From: Actinacidiphila sp965342175
Lineage (GTDB): Bacteria > Actinomycetota > Actinomycetes > Streptomycetales > Streptomycetaceae
Length of the DNA stretch: 64,000 nt
Assembly (NCBI RefSeq): GCF_965342175.1
Contig: NZ_CBDRBL010000010.1
Location: 1-64,000, forward strand
Reading direction: 5' to 3'
Shown: positions 1 to 7,926 of the stretch, piece by piece
Layout: the number at the start of each line of letters is the position of its first letter
Numbering within the stretch: the stretch's first letter is position 1
Translations under genes and position numbers: made by a program
Notes under the pieces: generated by a model
What the model was told of the DNA's origin: nothing
What the model saw: only the letters and a program-made list of their open reading frames with translations
Databases searched by the model: none

Positions 1-2
1 GG

Positions 3-37
3 CCGGTGCGGGCGGCAGTCAGTGCAGCCCGCACCGG
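3..37. terminator. stem-loop downstream of the sugar-binding protein gene
   Basis: An 11-bp perfect inverted repeat (3-13 pairs with 27-37) with a 13-nt loop lies just past the stop codon of the leftward binding-protein gene. No T-tract follows. In sugar ABC operons a hairpin here often attenuates transcription into the permease genes, so partial termination is as likely as a full stop. Confidence 0.6.
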
Positions 38-44
38 TGGTGCG

Positions 45-1367
45 TCAGCCGATCGCCTTGTCGATCGTCTCCGTCGCAGCCTTCCACGCGTCAGCGGGCT
101 TGGTGCCCCGCTGCTCCATGTTGTTGATCTGGTTCGAGATCGAGTCCTTGATCACGCCGTCCTTCGGGCCGAGCACGGCCTCGGGGATGCTCTGGGCCTC
201 CTCGGCGTAGATCTGGCCGACCGGCGCGTTGTTGAAGTACTCGAGCTTCGCGTTCTTCACGTCGGGGAGCTCGTAGGCGCCCTTGTTGGACGGGAAGAGA
301 CCGGCAGCCTTGAAGAGCGCGGCCTGCTGCTCCGGGGCGGTCAGCCACTTGACGAGCTCGGTGGCCTCCTTGACGTGCTTGCCGGCCTTGGGGACCGCCA
401 GGAAGGAGCCACCCCAGTTGGCCGCGGTCGAACCGGGCGCGCGGGAGATGTCCCACTTGCCCTTGTACGCGTCACCGGAGTTGTTGGAGATCTGGTTGGC
501 CATCCACGCGGGGCACGCCACGCTGGCGACGGAGCCCTTGCGCAGCGCGGCCGTCCAGGCGTCGGTGAACTGCGGCAGGCCCTGGGACAGCTTCTTCTGC
601 GCCGCCTCGGCGGCCAGGTCCCAGCCCTTCTTCACGGCGGGGCTGTCCTTGTAGACCGCCTTGCCGTCGGCGTCGTAGTACTGCTGGGCGTCCGAGCTGA
701 CGACCGCGTTGTACATGGCGCTCGCGGAGTCCATGAAGAAGGTGCCCTTGGGCGCCTTCGCCTTGTACTGCTCACCGAGCTTGAGGTAGTCCTGCCAGCC
801 GCCCGCGACGGCCTTGGCGACGTCCTCGCGATCGCTCGGCAGGCCGGCCTGCTCGAAGAGGTCCTTGCGGTAGCACAGCGACATCGGACCGATGTCCGTG
901 CCGGCGCCGATGACCGCACCGTCCTTCGTGGTGGCCTGCTTCTCCTTCCAGGACACCCAGTCGTTGACGTCGATCGACTTGCTCAGGTCGACGAACTTGT
1001 CGGCCTGGGTGTCGACGACCTCCTTGATGCGGCCGACCTCGAGGCCGGTCACGTCCCCCAGCCCGCTGCCCGTGTTCAGCTGCTGCAGAAGCTTCGGGTA
1101 GTAGTCCTGCTCGTTGGCAGTGACCTCTTCCTTCACCGTGATGTTCGGGTGGAGCTTGTGGTACTGCTCGAACAGGCCGGCCTCCTTGTAGCCGAACTGC
1201 CCGTAGTCCTGCACGGTGAGGGTGATGTTGCCGTCGGAGCCGGAAGCGTCCGAGTCGCCGCCGTCACTGCCGCATCCCGTGAGCAGTACTGCCGAGGCCG
1301 CCAGGACCGACGTGGTCAGGGCCGCCACTCTGCGGCCGCGACCGCCGCCGGTGCCAGTTATGCGCAT
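45..1367 (-). CDS. ABC transporter sugar-binding lipoprotein, CebE-like
   Basis: Extracellular solute-binding protein (family 1) of 440 residues that would deliver a sugar to an ABC importer from the outer face of the membrane. The signal peptide has basic residues 10-13, a hydrophobic run 14-29 and the lipobox LLTGC, with C32 the lipidation site. The mature part resembles Streptomyces CebE cellobiose/cellotriose-binding proteins (for example the stretches TVQDYGQFGYKEAGL and GTDIGPMSLCYRKDL). The ATG at 1367 is chosen because AAGGAG lies about 9 nt upstream; the longer reading frame has no signal peptide at its start. Permease genes would lie beyond the left edge. A CebR-type operator and a divergent LacI gene upstream support oligosaccharide use. 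The exact sugar is inferred. Confidence 0.9.
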   Translation of the reverse strand: MRITGTGGGRGRRVAALTTSVLAASAVLLTGCGSDGGDSDASGSDGNITLTVQDYGQFGYKEAGLFEQYHKLHPNITVKEEVTANEQDYYPKLLQQLNTGSGLGDVTGLEVGRIKEVVDTQADKFVDLSKSIDVNDWVSWKEKQATTKDGAVIGAGTDIGPMSLCYRKDLFEQAGLPSDREDVAKAVAGGWQDYLKLGEQYKAKAPKGTFFMDSASAMYNAVVSSDAQQYYDADGKAVYKDSPAVKKGWDLAAEAAQKKLSQGLPQFTDAWTAALRKGSVASVACPAWMANQISNNSGDAYKGKWDISRAPGSTAANWGGSFLAVPKAGKHVKEATELVKWLTAPEQQAALFKAAGLFPSNKGAYELPDVKNAKLEYFNNAPVGQIYAEEAQSIPEAVLGPKDGVIKDSISNQINNMEQRGTKPADAWKAATETIDKAIG

Positions 1368-1578
1368 TTCCACTACTCCTTGTTCCATTGGGGGAACGGA
1401 CCTCAGGACTCGGGCCGCCAGCGGTCGACGGTCCCGACCTGCCCCTCCCGGGTCGAGCAGTGGCCAGCACGACAGCGTGGTGCGCGGTGCGTCAGCGCTG
1501 GTCACGCGGGTTCGATGCGCGATCGGAGGGAAAGGCCTTCGGTTCTTCGGGGTCGCGTGAGACGCCCCCGGCGAACCG

Positions 1579-1592
1579 TGGGACCGCTCCCA
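1579..1592. promoter_or_regulatory. CebR-type LacI operator
   Basis: TGGGACCGCTCCCA differs at one position from the CebR consensus TGGGAGCGCTCCCA, and its flanks extend a perfect 6-4-6 palindrome (GTGGGA/TCCCAC). It lies about 212 bp upstream of the binding-protein start and just downstream of a candidate -10, where a bound repressor would block initiation. Confidence 0.75.
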
Positions 1593-1606
1593 CGCGGCAT
1601 GCCGGA

Positions 1607-1635
1607 AGACTCCTTCGTGGCAGGCCAGATGTCAA
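1607..1635 (-). promoter_or_regulatory. candidate promoter of the sugar-binding protein gene
   Basis: On the minus strand TTGACA (1635-1630) is followed after 17 bp by GAGTCT (1612-1607). The -35 is perfect and the -10 poor, as is common in Streptomyces. The CebR-like operator lies immediately downstream, near the expected +1. Confidence 0.45.
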
Positions 1636-1691
1636 GACTTGAAGGCGCGGTCGTTGCGTAAGCGTGTCCCACATGTCACGTCGATGTGTCC

Positions 1692-1727
1692 GACCTGTAG
1701 GTTGTCGGCCTAGGAAACCTGCAGGTC
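1692..1727. repeat. twin palindromes between the binding-protein and lacI genes
   Basis: Two 10-bp near-palindromes, ACCTGTAGGT (1693-1702) and ACCTGCAGGT (1717-1726), stand 24 bp apart. Together they form a 12-bp inverted repeat with one mismatch around a 12-nt spacer. The site is 110-145 bp upstream of the lacI-type start, a plausible dimeric operator. It does not resemble the CebR box, so a different regulator may bind. Confidence 0.45.
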
Positions 1728-1836
1728 ATCGGCAGGATGCCGGATCGGATCGGCCCCTTTGCCCACACCGGGGACAAGCCGCCGGATGCCTGGGGTCACA
1801 ATGAAGCGGTCCATGCACCACGCCGGAAGGTGAAAG

Positions 1837-2880
1837 ATGAGTCCTGCCTCCCAGCCGCCCGAGACCAGCCGCGCCCGGCGGCCGACCCTCGAGGCGGTGG
1901 CCGCTCGCGCCGGTGTGGGCCGTGGCACGGTCTCTCGGGTGATCAACGGTTCTCCCCAGGTGAGCGAACACGCGCGCGCGGCCGTCCAGCAGGCGATCGC
2001 GGAGCTCGGCTACATCCCCAACCGCACCGCGCGCTCCCTGGTGACCCGGCGCACCGACTCGGTCGCCCTGGTCGTTCCCGAGACGGAGACGCGGCTCTTT
2101 TCCGAGCCGTACTTCTCCGCCATCATCCGCGGCGTGACCTCGGGTCTCGCGGGCAGCGAGATGCAGTTGCTCCTGGTGCTCGTCCGCGACGAGAGCGAGC
2201 GGGCCCGGCTCGCGACGTATCTGACCGAACAGCGTGTGGACGGCGTGCTGATGGTGGCCGTCCACCGCGACGACACGCTCCCCGACCTGCTCGCGGAACT
2301 GGCCATCCCCACCGTGCTGGCCGGACGCCGCGGCCCCGCGGAGAGCTTGGGGCACGTGCAGGCCGACAACCAGGGCGGAGCCTGCGGGGCGGTCCGGCAT
2401 CTGCTGGACGGCGGGAGGCGCACGATCGCCACCATCACCGGACCCCTGGACATGGACGTCGCCCAGGCCCGACTCGACGGCTACCGCGAGGCCCTGCGGA
2501 CCGCCGGCATCGCGGTGGACGAGGAACTGATCGCCACCGGTGACTTCACCGAGGAGGGCGGACGGAAGGCCATGAGCGCGCTCCTGGCCCGACGACCCGG
2601 TCTCGACGCCGTCTTCGCTGCCTCCGATGTGACCGCCTCCGGCGCCGTGCTCGAACTGCGGGCCGCGGGACGGCGGATACCCGACGACGTCGCCGTCATC
2701 GGGTTCGACGATTCCATCGTGGCCCGGCACACCGATCCGCCTCTGACCAGCGTGCGCCAGCCGATCGAGGAGATGGGCCACACCATGGCGAGGCTGCTGC
2801 TGGACGAGATCGCCGAACGTGGCAAGGGCCGGCGGGAAGTCGTCCTGCCGACGCGTCTGGTGGTGCGGCAGTCGACCTGA
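1837..2880 (+). CDS. LacI-family transcriptional repressor, CebR-like
   Basis: 347-residue repressor. An N-terminal LacI helix-turn-helix (about residues 17-42, including TLEAVAARAGV and TVSRVINGSPQVS) is followed by a periplasmic-binding-protein-like ligand domain ending in the usual VIGFDDSIVARHTDPPLTSVRQP block. GGAAGG precedes the ATG. It diverges from the CebE-like gene, and the intergenic region holds a near-perfect CebR box, so it probably represses that sugar-uptake operon until an oligosaccharide binds. The inducer is not visible from sequence. Confidence 0.9.
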   Translation: MSPASQPPETSRARRPTLEAVAARAGVGRGTVSRVINGSPQVSEHARAAVQQAIAELGYIPNRTARSLVTRRTDSVALVVPETETRLFSEPYFSAIIRGVTSGLAGSEMQLLLVLVRDESERARLATYLTEQRVDGVLMVAVHRDDTLPDLLAELAIPTVLAGRRGPAESLGHVQADNQGGACGAVRHLLDGGRRTIATITGPLDMDVAQARLDGYREALRTAGIAVDEELIATGDFTEEGGRKAMSALLARRPGLDAVFAASDVTASGAVLELRAAGRRIPDDVAVIGFDDSIVARHTDPPLTSVRQPIEEMGHTMARLLLDEIAERGKGRREVVLPTRLVVRQST

Positions 2881-2943
2881 CCGGTGCCGGCTTCCCGCCC
2901 ACGCGTCGCGCATGAGTGGGCGGTTGGGGCACAATCAGCGTTC

Positions 2944-3699
2944 GTGGCTCCGCAACGTGACCCAGCCGAGCTCTTTCCGGACATCGCGGAGCGGGGCGGC
3001 CTCGCCGCCGCCCTCCGGGCCGAGGCGGAGCAGGCCGGCCCCTCCCTGCCCGTGACGGCCTTGCCCGGTGACCCCGACCCCATGACCGGTGCCGCCGTCG
3101 CAAGCAGGCTGCCGCACCGGGCGCCGCTGCGGGTCACCGCGTCCACCTGGGAGCGGGAGTGGTGGATCCGCGGTACGGACACGGCGCAGGGGACGCCCCT
3201 CGTCGAAGGCTGTGCACGGGAGTTCGACCAGCTCATGAGGGCCGCACGGGCGTGGCACGAGGGGGCGTCGTTGAGCGACATCCGCCGGGCCGCGCCGTTC
3301 GTGCGCCTGACCGACCGGTTCGAGGTGCCGGACGGGGACCCCGTGCTGCTGGCCGAGTCCGAGTGGCGGGGTCTGCGCAACGAGGCGCGGACGGTGGTCG
3401 TGCCCGGGTACCGGCCGCTGGTCGAGGAGGCGTACGTCCAACCGGCCCTGCGGGCTCTCTATCCCTTCAGGATGGGCTGGACGCTGTGCTTCTCGACCAC
3501 CACGCGCCCGGGCCTGAACCCGACCGGGCCACGGCTCTCATCGTATGACGGCGACGAGTACACGGTCAGCGCCGAGCTCGCCGGCGGCGGCGTCCTCGCC
3601 GTGACCGCCACCGCGCGGGAGGCGGTGGCGGCCGCCGTCCGTCATCTGCCGAGCGGACTCGGCCCGGTCACCTCCGGGGCGTCCGGCTCGTACTTCTGA
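2944..3699 (+). CDS. DUF6193-like protein of unknown function
   Basis: About 251 residues from a GTG at 2944; the frame is open back to 2884, just after the repressor stop, so a longer form is possible. No convincing ribosome site precedes either start. The middle part (TDTAQGTPLVEGCAREF, then ARAWHEGASLSDIRRAAPFV) and the tail (LCFSTTTRPGL, then HLPSGLGPVTSG) match my memory of Streptomyces proteins labelled DUF6193, natural product biosynthesis. No catalytic motif, signal peptide or membrane segment is visible. Only a weak hairpin separates it from the convergent SDR operon. Confidence 0.65.
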   Translation: MAPQRDPAELFPDIAERGGLAAALRAEAEQAGPSLPVTALPGDPDPMTGAAVASRLPHRAPLRVTASTWEREWWIRGTDTAQGTPLVEGCAREFDQLMRAARAWHEGASLSDIRRAAPFVRLTDRFEVPDGDPVLLAESEWRGLRNEARTVVVPGYRPLVEEAYVQPALRALYPFRMGWTLCFSTTTRPGLNPTGPRLSSYDGDEYTVSAELAGGGVLAVTATAREAVAAAVRHLPSGLGPVTSGASGSYF

Positions 3700-3703
3700 C
3701 GCA

Positions 3704-3723
3704 CCGGCCACGGGCTCGGCCGG
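3704..3723. terminator. short hairpin between convergent genes
   Basis: A 6-bp inverted repeat CCGGCC/GGCCGG with an 8-nt loop lies in the 52-bp gap between the DUF6193-like gene and the SDR operon. It is weak alone and is called mainly from position. Confidence 0.3.
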
Positions 3724-3751
3724 GACGGCGCCGACTGCGCCCGGCGGCCCG

Positions 3752-4600
3752 TCAGACCGCTGAGCTGACGTCGTCGTGGTCGGTGGACAGCGCGAGGGCC
3801 CGCCATGCGTCGGCCTCCTTCCGGAGCTGGGCGATCTTGCCGTCCATCGCGGCGGCGCAGTCGCTGCCGAGTTGCGCGCGCATCGGAGGGTGGGCGGAGT
3901 CGGCGAGCTCGATCATGGCTCGGGCGCCCTTGACCGGGTCGCCGGGCTGGTCGTGGTTGAGGCCGGGGACGGCGTCGCGCACCGCGCCGGCGGTGGCGGC
4001 GTAGTCGTCGATCACCCGGCCCTCGGTGTGCAGGCTGGAGGCGTCGAGGAAGTCGGTGCGGAAGTAGCCGGGTTCGACGATGACGACGTGGATGCCCAGC
4101 GGGGCCAGTTCGTCGTGCAGGGCTTCGGAGAGCCCCTCCACCGCGAACTTCGTCGAGCAGTAGACGCCGAAGCCGGGCGCGCCCCGGAAACCCCCGATGG
4201 AACTGAGATTGAGGATGCGGCCCGACCTCTGCCGGCGCATGACCGGCAGGACGGCACGGGTGACGTTGACCAGGCCGAAGACGTTCGTCTCGTAGACCGA
4301 CCGGAACGCCTCGTCGGAAATCTCCTCCACCGCGCCGAGCACACCGCGCCCCGCGTTGTTGACCAGGACGTCGATCCCGCCGAAGGCGTCCACGGCCGCG
4401 TCGACCGCCGCACGGGCCCGCGCCTGGTCGGTGACGTCCAGCGCGACGGCGAGCACCCGGTCGCCGTACCCGGCGAGCGCCTTCTCCACGCCACGGGGAT
4501 CGCGTGCCGTCGCCACGACGCGGTCACCGCGTTCCAGCGCCTGGCGCGCGATCTCCAGACCGAATCCGCGGGCCGTTCCCGTGATGAACCATGTGATCAT
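3752..4600 (-). CDS. SDR-family oxidoreductase (last gene of a three-SDR operon)
   Basis: Classical short-chain dehydrogenase of 282 residues. The N-terminal nucleotide motif is GTARGFG, the NNAG motif is present (VNNAGRGV), and the active site is the usual Ser plus YCSTK. The arrangement resembles ketoreductases that act on small carbonyl or hydroxyl substrates with NAD(P)H. GGGAGTGAGG precedes the ATG. The gene starts 20 bp after the upstream SDR stop, so co-transcription from the 6130 end is likely. The substrate cannot be read from sequence. Confidence 0.88.
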   Translation of the reverse strand: MITWFITGTARGFGLEIARQALERGDRVVATARDPRGVEKALAGYGDRVLAVALDVTDQARARAAVDAAVDAFGGIDVLVNNAGRGVLGAVEEISDEAFRSVYETNVFGLVNVTRAVLPVMRRQRSGRILNLSSIGGFRGAPGFGVYCSTKFAVEGLSEALHDELAPLGIHVVIVEPGYFRTDFLDASSLHTEGRVIDDYAATAGAVRDAVPGLNHDQPGDPVKGARAMIELADSAHPPMRAQLGSDCAAAMDGKIAQLRKEADAWRALALSTDHDDVSSAV

Positions 4601-4620
4601 GACAGCCTCACTCCCGGGAG

Positions 4621-5379
4621 TCAGTGCGCGATGAGGTTCTGGCCGCCGTCGATGTCGTATGTCGCGCCGGTGAGCGCGTCGTTGACCATGATGTGGGTGG
4701 CGAGCGCGGCGACGTCGGCGGGGCCGACGAGCCGCCGGACGGGCAGGGCGGCGCGCAGCTCCTCGCGCCGGGCTTCGATCCGGTCGCCCAGGAGCGACGC
4801 CGACAGCGGGGTGTCGACGAAGCCGGCGGCGATGAGGTTGACGCGGATCGGAGCCAGCTCCAGGGCCAGGTTCGCGGTGAGCGCGGGAAGTGCGGCGGTG
4901 AGGGCGGACGCCACGGCCATGCCGATGCCGGGGCGCCGGCCGCCCGTGCCGCCGAGGAACAGCACCGTGCCGCCGGGGCGGACCCTGCCGGCACTGTGGA
5001 GCGCCACCCCCAGGGTCATGGCCAGGCGTTCGCCGAAGTGACGGCGGGCAGCCGCGAGGTCCATCCCGTCCAGCGGCATGTAGAAGGGGCTGCCGGCGGT
5101 GAGGAGCACATGGTCGACCGTGCCGGGCAGGCCCTCGAAGAACGCGCCGAGACGGTCGGTGTCCGTCGCGTCGAACGCCGCCGTGATCGATGGCCGCAGC
5201 TCGGCAGCCGCCTGCCGCAGCCGCTCGGGGTCGCGGCCGGCCAGCACGACCTCGCCACCGGCGGCCCGTACGCGGCGCGCTGTCTCGAATCCGATGCCCG
5301 CGCTGCCGCCGATCACCACGACGGTCTGGCCGCCGAGGTCATGGAGGTCAGGAGCGCCCTGCGCGTCGCCGCCCGTCAT
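4621..5379 (-). CDS. atypical SDR-family protein without the Tyr-Lys active site
   Basis: 252-residue Rossmann-fold SDR. The cofactor motif GGSAGIGFE is intact near the N terminus and the C-terminal DIDGGQNL block is normal. Where YxxxK should stand the sequence reads GIGMAVASALTAALPAL, with neither Tyr nor Lys. Some actinobacterial SDR subfamilies share this trait, so it may be a subfamily feature rather than decay. The start at 5379 has GGGAG upstream; the longer frame begins inside the previous intergenic region. It sits in the middle of the operon, 31 bp after the first SDR. Confidence 0.85.
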   Translation of the reverse strand: MTGGDAQGAPDLHDLGGQTVVVIGGSAGIGFETARRVRAAGGEVVLAGRDPERLRQAAAELRPSITAAFDATDTDRLGAFFEGLPGTVDHVLLTAGSPFYMPLDGMDLAAARRHFGERLAMTLGVALHSAGRVRPGGTVLFLGGTGGRRPGIGMAVASALTAALPALTANLALELAPIRVNLIAAGFVDTPLSASLLGDRIEARREELRAALPVRRLVGPADVAALATHIMVNDALTGATYDIDGGQNLIAH

Positions 5380-5410
5380 GGAATCTCCCGTCCCGGTCCG
5401 CCGCGGCGAG

Positions 5411-6130
5411 TCAGACCAACGCCTCACCGCCGTGCAACTGCGGGTACAGCGTTTCCAGATCACCGGACAGGGCACCGCGGACCTGCCGGGTGACGTCGTC
5501 GGCGAGCACCTCGTGGGCTCCGGCCGCCACCGCGTCGAGCGTGGCGCGCGCCACGGTGGCGGGATCCGACTTCGGGCCGGTCACGGCCGCGGCCATCTCC
5601 GTGGCGAGGTAGCTGACGTGCAGCGCCGTGACCTGCGTCCCCTGCTCGGCGAGGGCCACCCGCAGGGCATTGGTGATCGACCACTCGGCGGACTTCGCGG
5701 CGGCGTACCCGGCGCTGCGCGGAATGGCCAGCCAGGACAGCACGGAGAGCACATTGACGATCGCGCCGCCCCCGTTGCTCCCAAGGACGGGGGCGAAGGC
5801 CCTGCTCATGGCGAGGGTGCCGAGCACATGGGTCTCGAACTCCGTGCGGAACGCGTCCAGTTCGGCTGTCAGGATGTTCGCCCGGGTGGTGGAACCCGCG
5901 TTGTTGACGAGGAGGTTCACGTCCCCGGCCTGCTCGGCCGCGGCGAGGACCGACGCGTGGTCGGTGATGTCCACCGGGATCGGGACGGCATCGGGGACGG
6001 AGACCTTCGCGGGGTCGCGGGCTCCGGCGTAGACCTTGGCGGCCCCGGCGTCGAAGAGCGCCCGCACGAACTGCTCGCCGAGCCCGCGGTTGGCTCCGGT
6101 GACGAGGGCAACGGCCCCTTGGACCTTCAT
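5411..6130 (-). CDS. SDR-family oxidoreductase (first gene of the operon)
   Basis: 239-residue SDR with GANRGLGEQ for cofactor binding, NNAGS, and an intact YAAAK catalytic pair. The weakly conserved C terminus and short length fit the SDRs often found beside TetR or LysR regulators, but no regulator gene is adjacent here. GGGTGCC lies upstream of the ATG. It leads a leftward operon of three SDR genes, and the 296-bp gap to the divergent carboxypeptidase gene must hold the promoter. The reaction is unassigned. Confidence 0.88.
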   Translation of the reverse strand: MKVQGAVALVTGANRGLGEQFVRALFDAGAAKVYAGARDPAKVSVPDAVPIPVDITDHASVLAAAEQAGDVNLLVNNAGSTTRANILTAELDAFRTEFETHVLGTLAMSRAFAPVLGSNGGGAIVNVLSVLSWLAIPRSAGYAAAKSAEWSITNALRVALAEQGTQVTALHVSYLATEMAAAVTGPKSDPATVARATLDAVAAGAHEVLADDVTRQVRGALSGDLETLYPQLHGGEALV

Positions 6131-6269
6131 GGAGGCACCCTTCCGGCTGCGGTGTCGGGCCCCGGCACGCGCATCCGTCGCGGCGCCGCCGCAGGCCCGT
6201 CGTCGTCCTCCCTTCCCCGAACGTATATCGGCGGTGTGGCCGCCACCACCCGAGCCGACCCAGGGCCGA

Positions 6270-6295
6270 CCCCTCCCCGCCGCTCAGCGGGGAGG
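6270..6295. repeat. hairpin in the divergent SDR/carboxypeptidase intergenic region
   Basis: A perfect 10-bp inverted repeat (CCCTCCCCGC/GCGGGGAGGG) with a 6-nt loop lies between two divergent genes, where a terminator is not expected. It may be a leader hairpin of either gene or a protein-binding site. Nothing else is apparent in 6131-6426. Confidence 0.4.
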
Positions 6296-6426
6296 GTGCC
6301 GTGTGCCGGGGGACCGGAAGGGGCCGGGCGGGTGGCGGGGCACTCATTCGGCGGCGCTCACGATGCCGCGGCCGCCGCGCCGCGGAGACTGGTCATCGGC
6401 AACGGAATGTCGTCGAGGAGGTCGGC

Positions 6427-7824
6427 GTGACGGGCGAGTCTCCCGGCGGGGCGGATCGGCAGGAGTCGACGGGGGCGACGCCCGAGTCGAACGAGGCGGA
6501 CGGCGCGGGGGAGCCCGTAGCCCTCGCCGGGGGTCGCCGGACGCTGCTGGACGAGCTGACGAATCCTCCTCCGCCCCCGCCACCCCCGCCGCCCGCGGAG
6601 ACGGCCGAGCGCACCCCCGGCATCCCGGTGTGGAGCTGGTTCCCGGTGCTCGTCCTGCTGCTGCTCGCCTTCTGCGGGGTCCAGGCTGTGCGCCCGCTGC
6701 CGGCGCCCACGCTGCGGCTGACGGCGGCGTCCTCCCACACCTTCGCCGGCGAGTGGCCGTCACTGCCGTGGCCCACCGAGGGCCAGGCGGTGCTGGAGGC
6801 CGAGGGCCTCGGCCGGATCGGGGCGTCCGGCGCGCAGCGGCCGGTGCCGATCGCGAGCGTCGCGAAGGTGATGACGGCGTACGTCATCCTGCGCGACCAT
6901 CCGATCGAGGAGGGCGGCACGGGCGAGACGGTGGAGGTCGACCGCAAGGCCGAGGAGCAGTACGGCAGCGGACTCGCCGCGGGGGAGTCGGTCGTCAAGG
7001 TGACCGCGGGGCAGGAACTCAGCGAGTACGAGGCGCTGGCGGCCGTCATGCTGCCCTCGGCCAACAACGTCGCCCGCCTGCTGGCGCGCTGGGACGCGGG
7101 TTCCGAGGCCGCGTTCGTGGAGAAGATGAACGCCGCCGCCCGCGAACTCGGGATGGACGACACGACGTACACCGACCCGAGCGGTCTGGAGGCGACCACC
7201 GTCAGCACCGCGAGCGACCAGGTCAGGCTGGGGCACGCGGCGATGAGGATCCCGGTCTTCGCCGAACTCGCGGCCAAGACCCGCTACACGGATGTCAACG
7301 GCGACGTCCAGCGCAACGTCAACGGGCTGCTCGGCTCCGGCGAGGTCGTCGGCATCAAGACCGGCAGCAGCACCAAGGCGGGCGGCAACCTCCTGTTCGC
7401 GGCGGTCCGCGAGGTCGGCGGCACGGAGCAGCTCGTCGTCGGCGCGGTGCTCGGACAGCACAAGGCGCCCATCCTCGACACGGTGCTGAACCGCAGCGGC
7501 ATCCTGCTCGAGTCCGGTCTCGGGGCGCTCCTCTCCCAGCCCGTCGTCAGGAAGGGCGAGGCCGTCGGCTATGTCGACGACGGTCTCGGCGGCCACACCG
7601 AGGTCGTGGCGACGCAGGACGTCCGGGCGATCGGCTGGAGCGGGCTGAAGGTCAGCGTCTCCTTGGACGCCCCCCGAGGCGGCCTCCCGCACGCGGCGCC
7701 GGCCGGCTCACCGGTCGGTGTCCTCACCGTCGGCGGCGACGGCAGCGCCGTCAGGGTCCCCGTCGCCCTGGGCGGCCACCTGTCGTCGCCGTCGTTCGGC
7801 GCGAAGCTGACGCGCCTGGGATGA
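6427..7824 (+). CDS. membrane-anchored D-alanyl-D-alanine carboxypeptidase (peptidase S11)
   Basis: 465 residues from a GTG with GAGGAGG 5-6 nt upstream. Order: a cytoplasmic acidic tail, a run of ten prolines (about 47-56), one membrane segment (about 68-84), then an extracellular penicillin-binding domain with SVAK (S144, K147), SAN (S211-N213) and KTG (K311-G313). It should trim the terminal D-Ala from peptidoglycan stem peptides outside the membrane. The N-terminal tail is longer than in most S11 enzymes but is seen in Streptomyces. It stands alone, with a bidirectional terminator 47 bp downstream. Confidence 0.92.
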   Translation: MTGESPGGADRQESTGATPESNEADGAGEPVALAGGRRTLLDELTNPPPPPPPPPPAETAERTPGIPVWSWFPVLVLLLLAFCGVQAVRPLPAPTLRLTAASSHTFAGEWPSLPWPTEGQAVLEAEGLGRIGASGAQRPVPIASVAKVMTAYVILRDHPIEEGGTGETVEVDRKAEEQYGSGLAAGESVVKVTAGQELSEYEALAAVMLPSANNVARLLARWDAGSEAAFVEKMNAAARELGMDDTTYTDPSGLEATTVSTASDQVRLGHAAMRIPVFAELAAKTRYTDVNGDVQRNVNGLLGSGEVVGIKTGSSTKAGGNLLFAAVREVGGTEQLVVGAVLGQHKAPILDTVLNRSGILLESGLGALLSQPVVRKGEAVGYVDDGLGGHTEVVATQDVRAIGWSGLKVSVSLDAPRGGLPHAAPAGSPVGVLTVGGDGSAVRVPVALGGHLSSPSFGAKLTRLG

Positions 7825-7870
7825 CGTTCCGCGTGGGCCGGTTTGCTCCTCTTCGCGGTGTCGACGCTCA

Positions 7871-7903
7871 GGGCCCCTGTGCGCTTGTCGCGCACAGGGG
7901 CCC
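7871..7903. terminator. bidirectional terminator
   Basis: A perfect 14-bp stem (7871-7884 with 7890-7903) with a 5-nt loop lies between the convergent carboxypeptidase and S8 peptidase genes. Confidence 0.8.
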
Positions 7904-7926
7904 CGGTTCATGGTGCGGCGCGGCGC

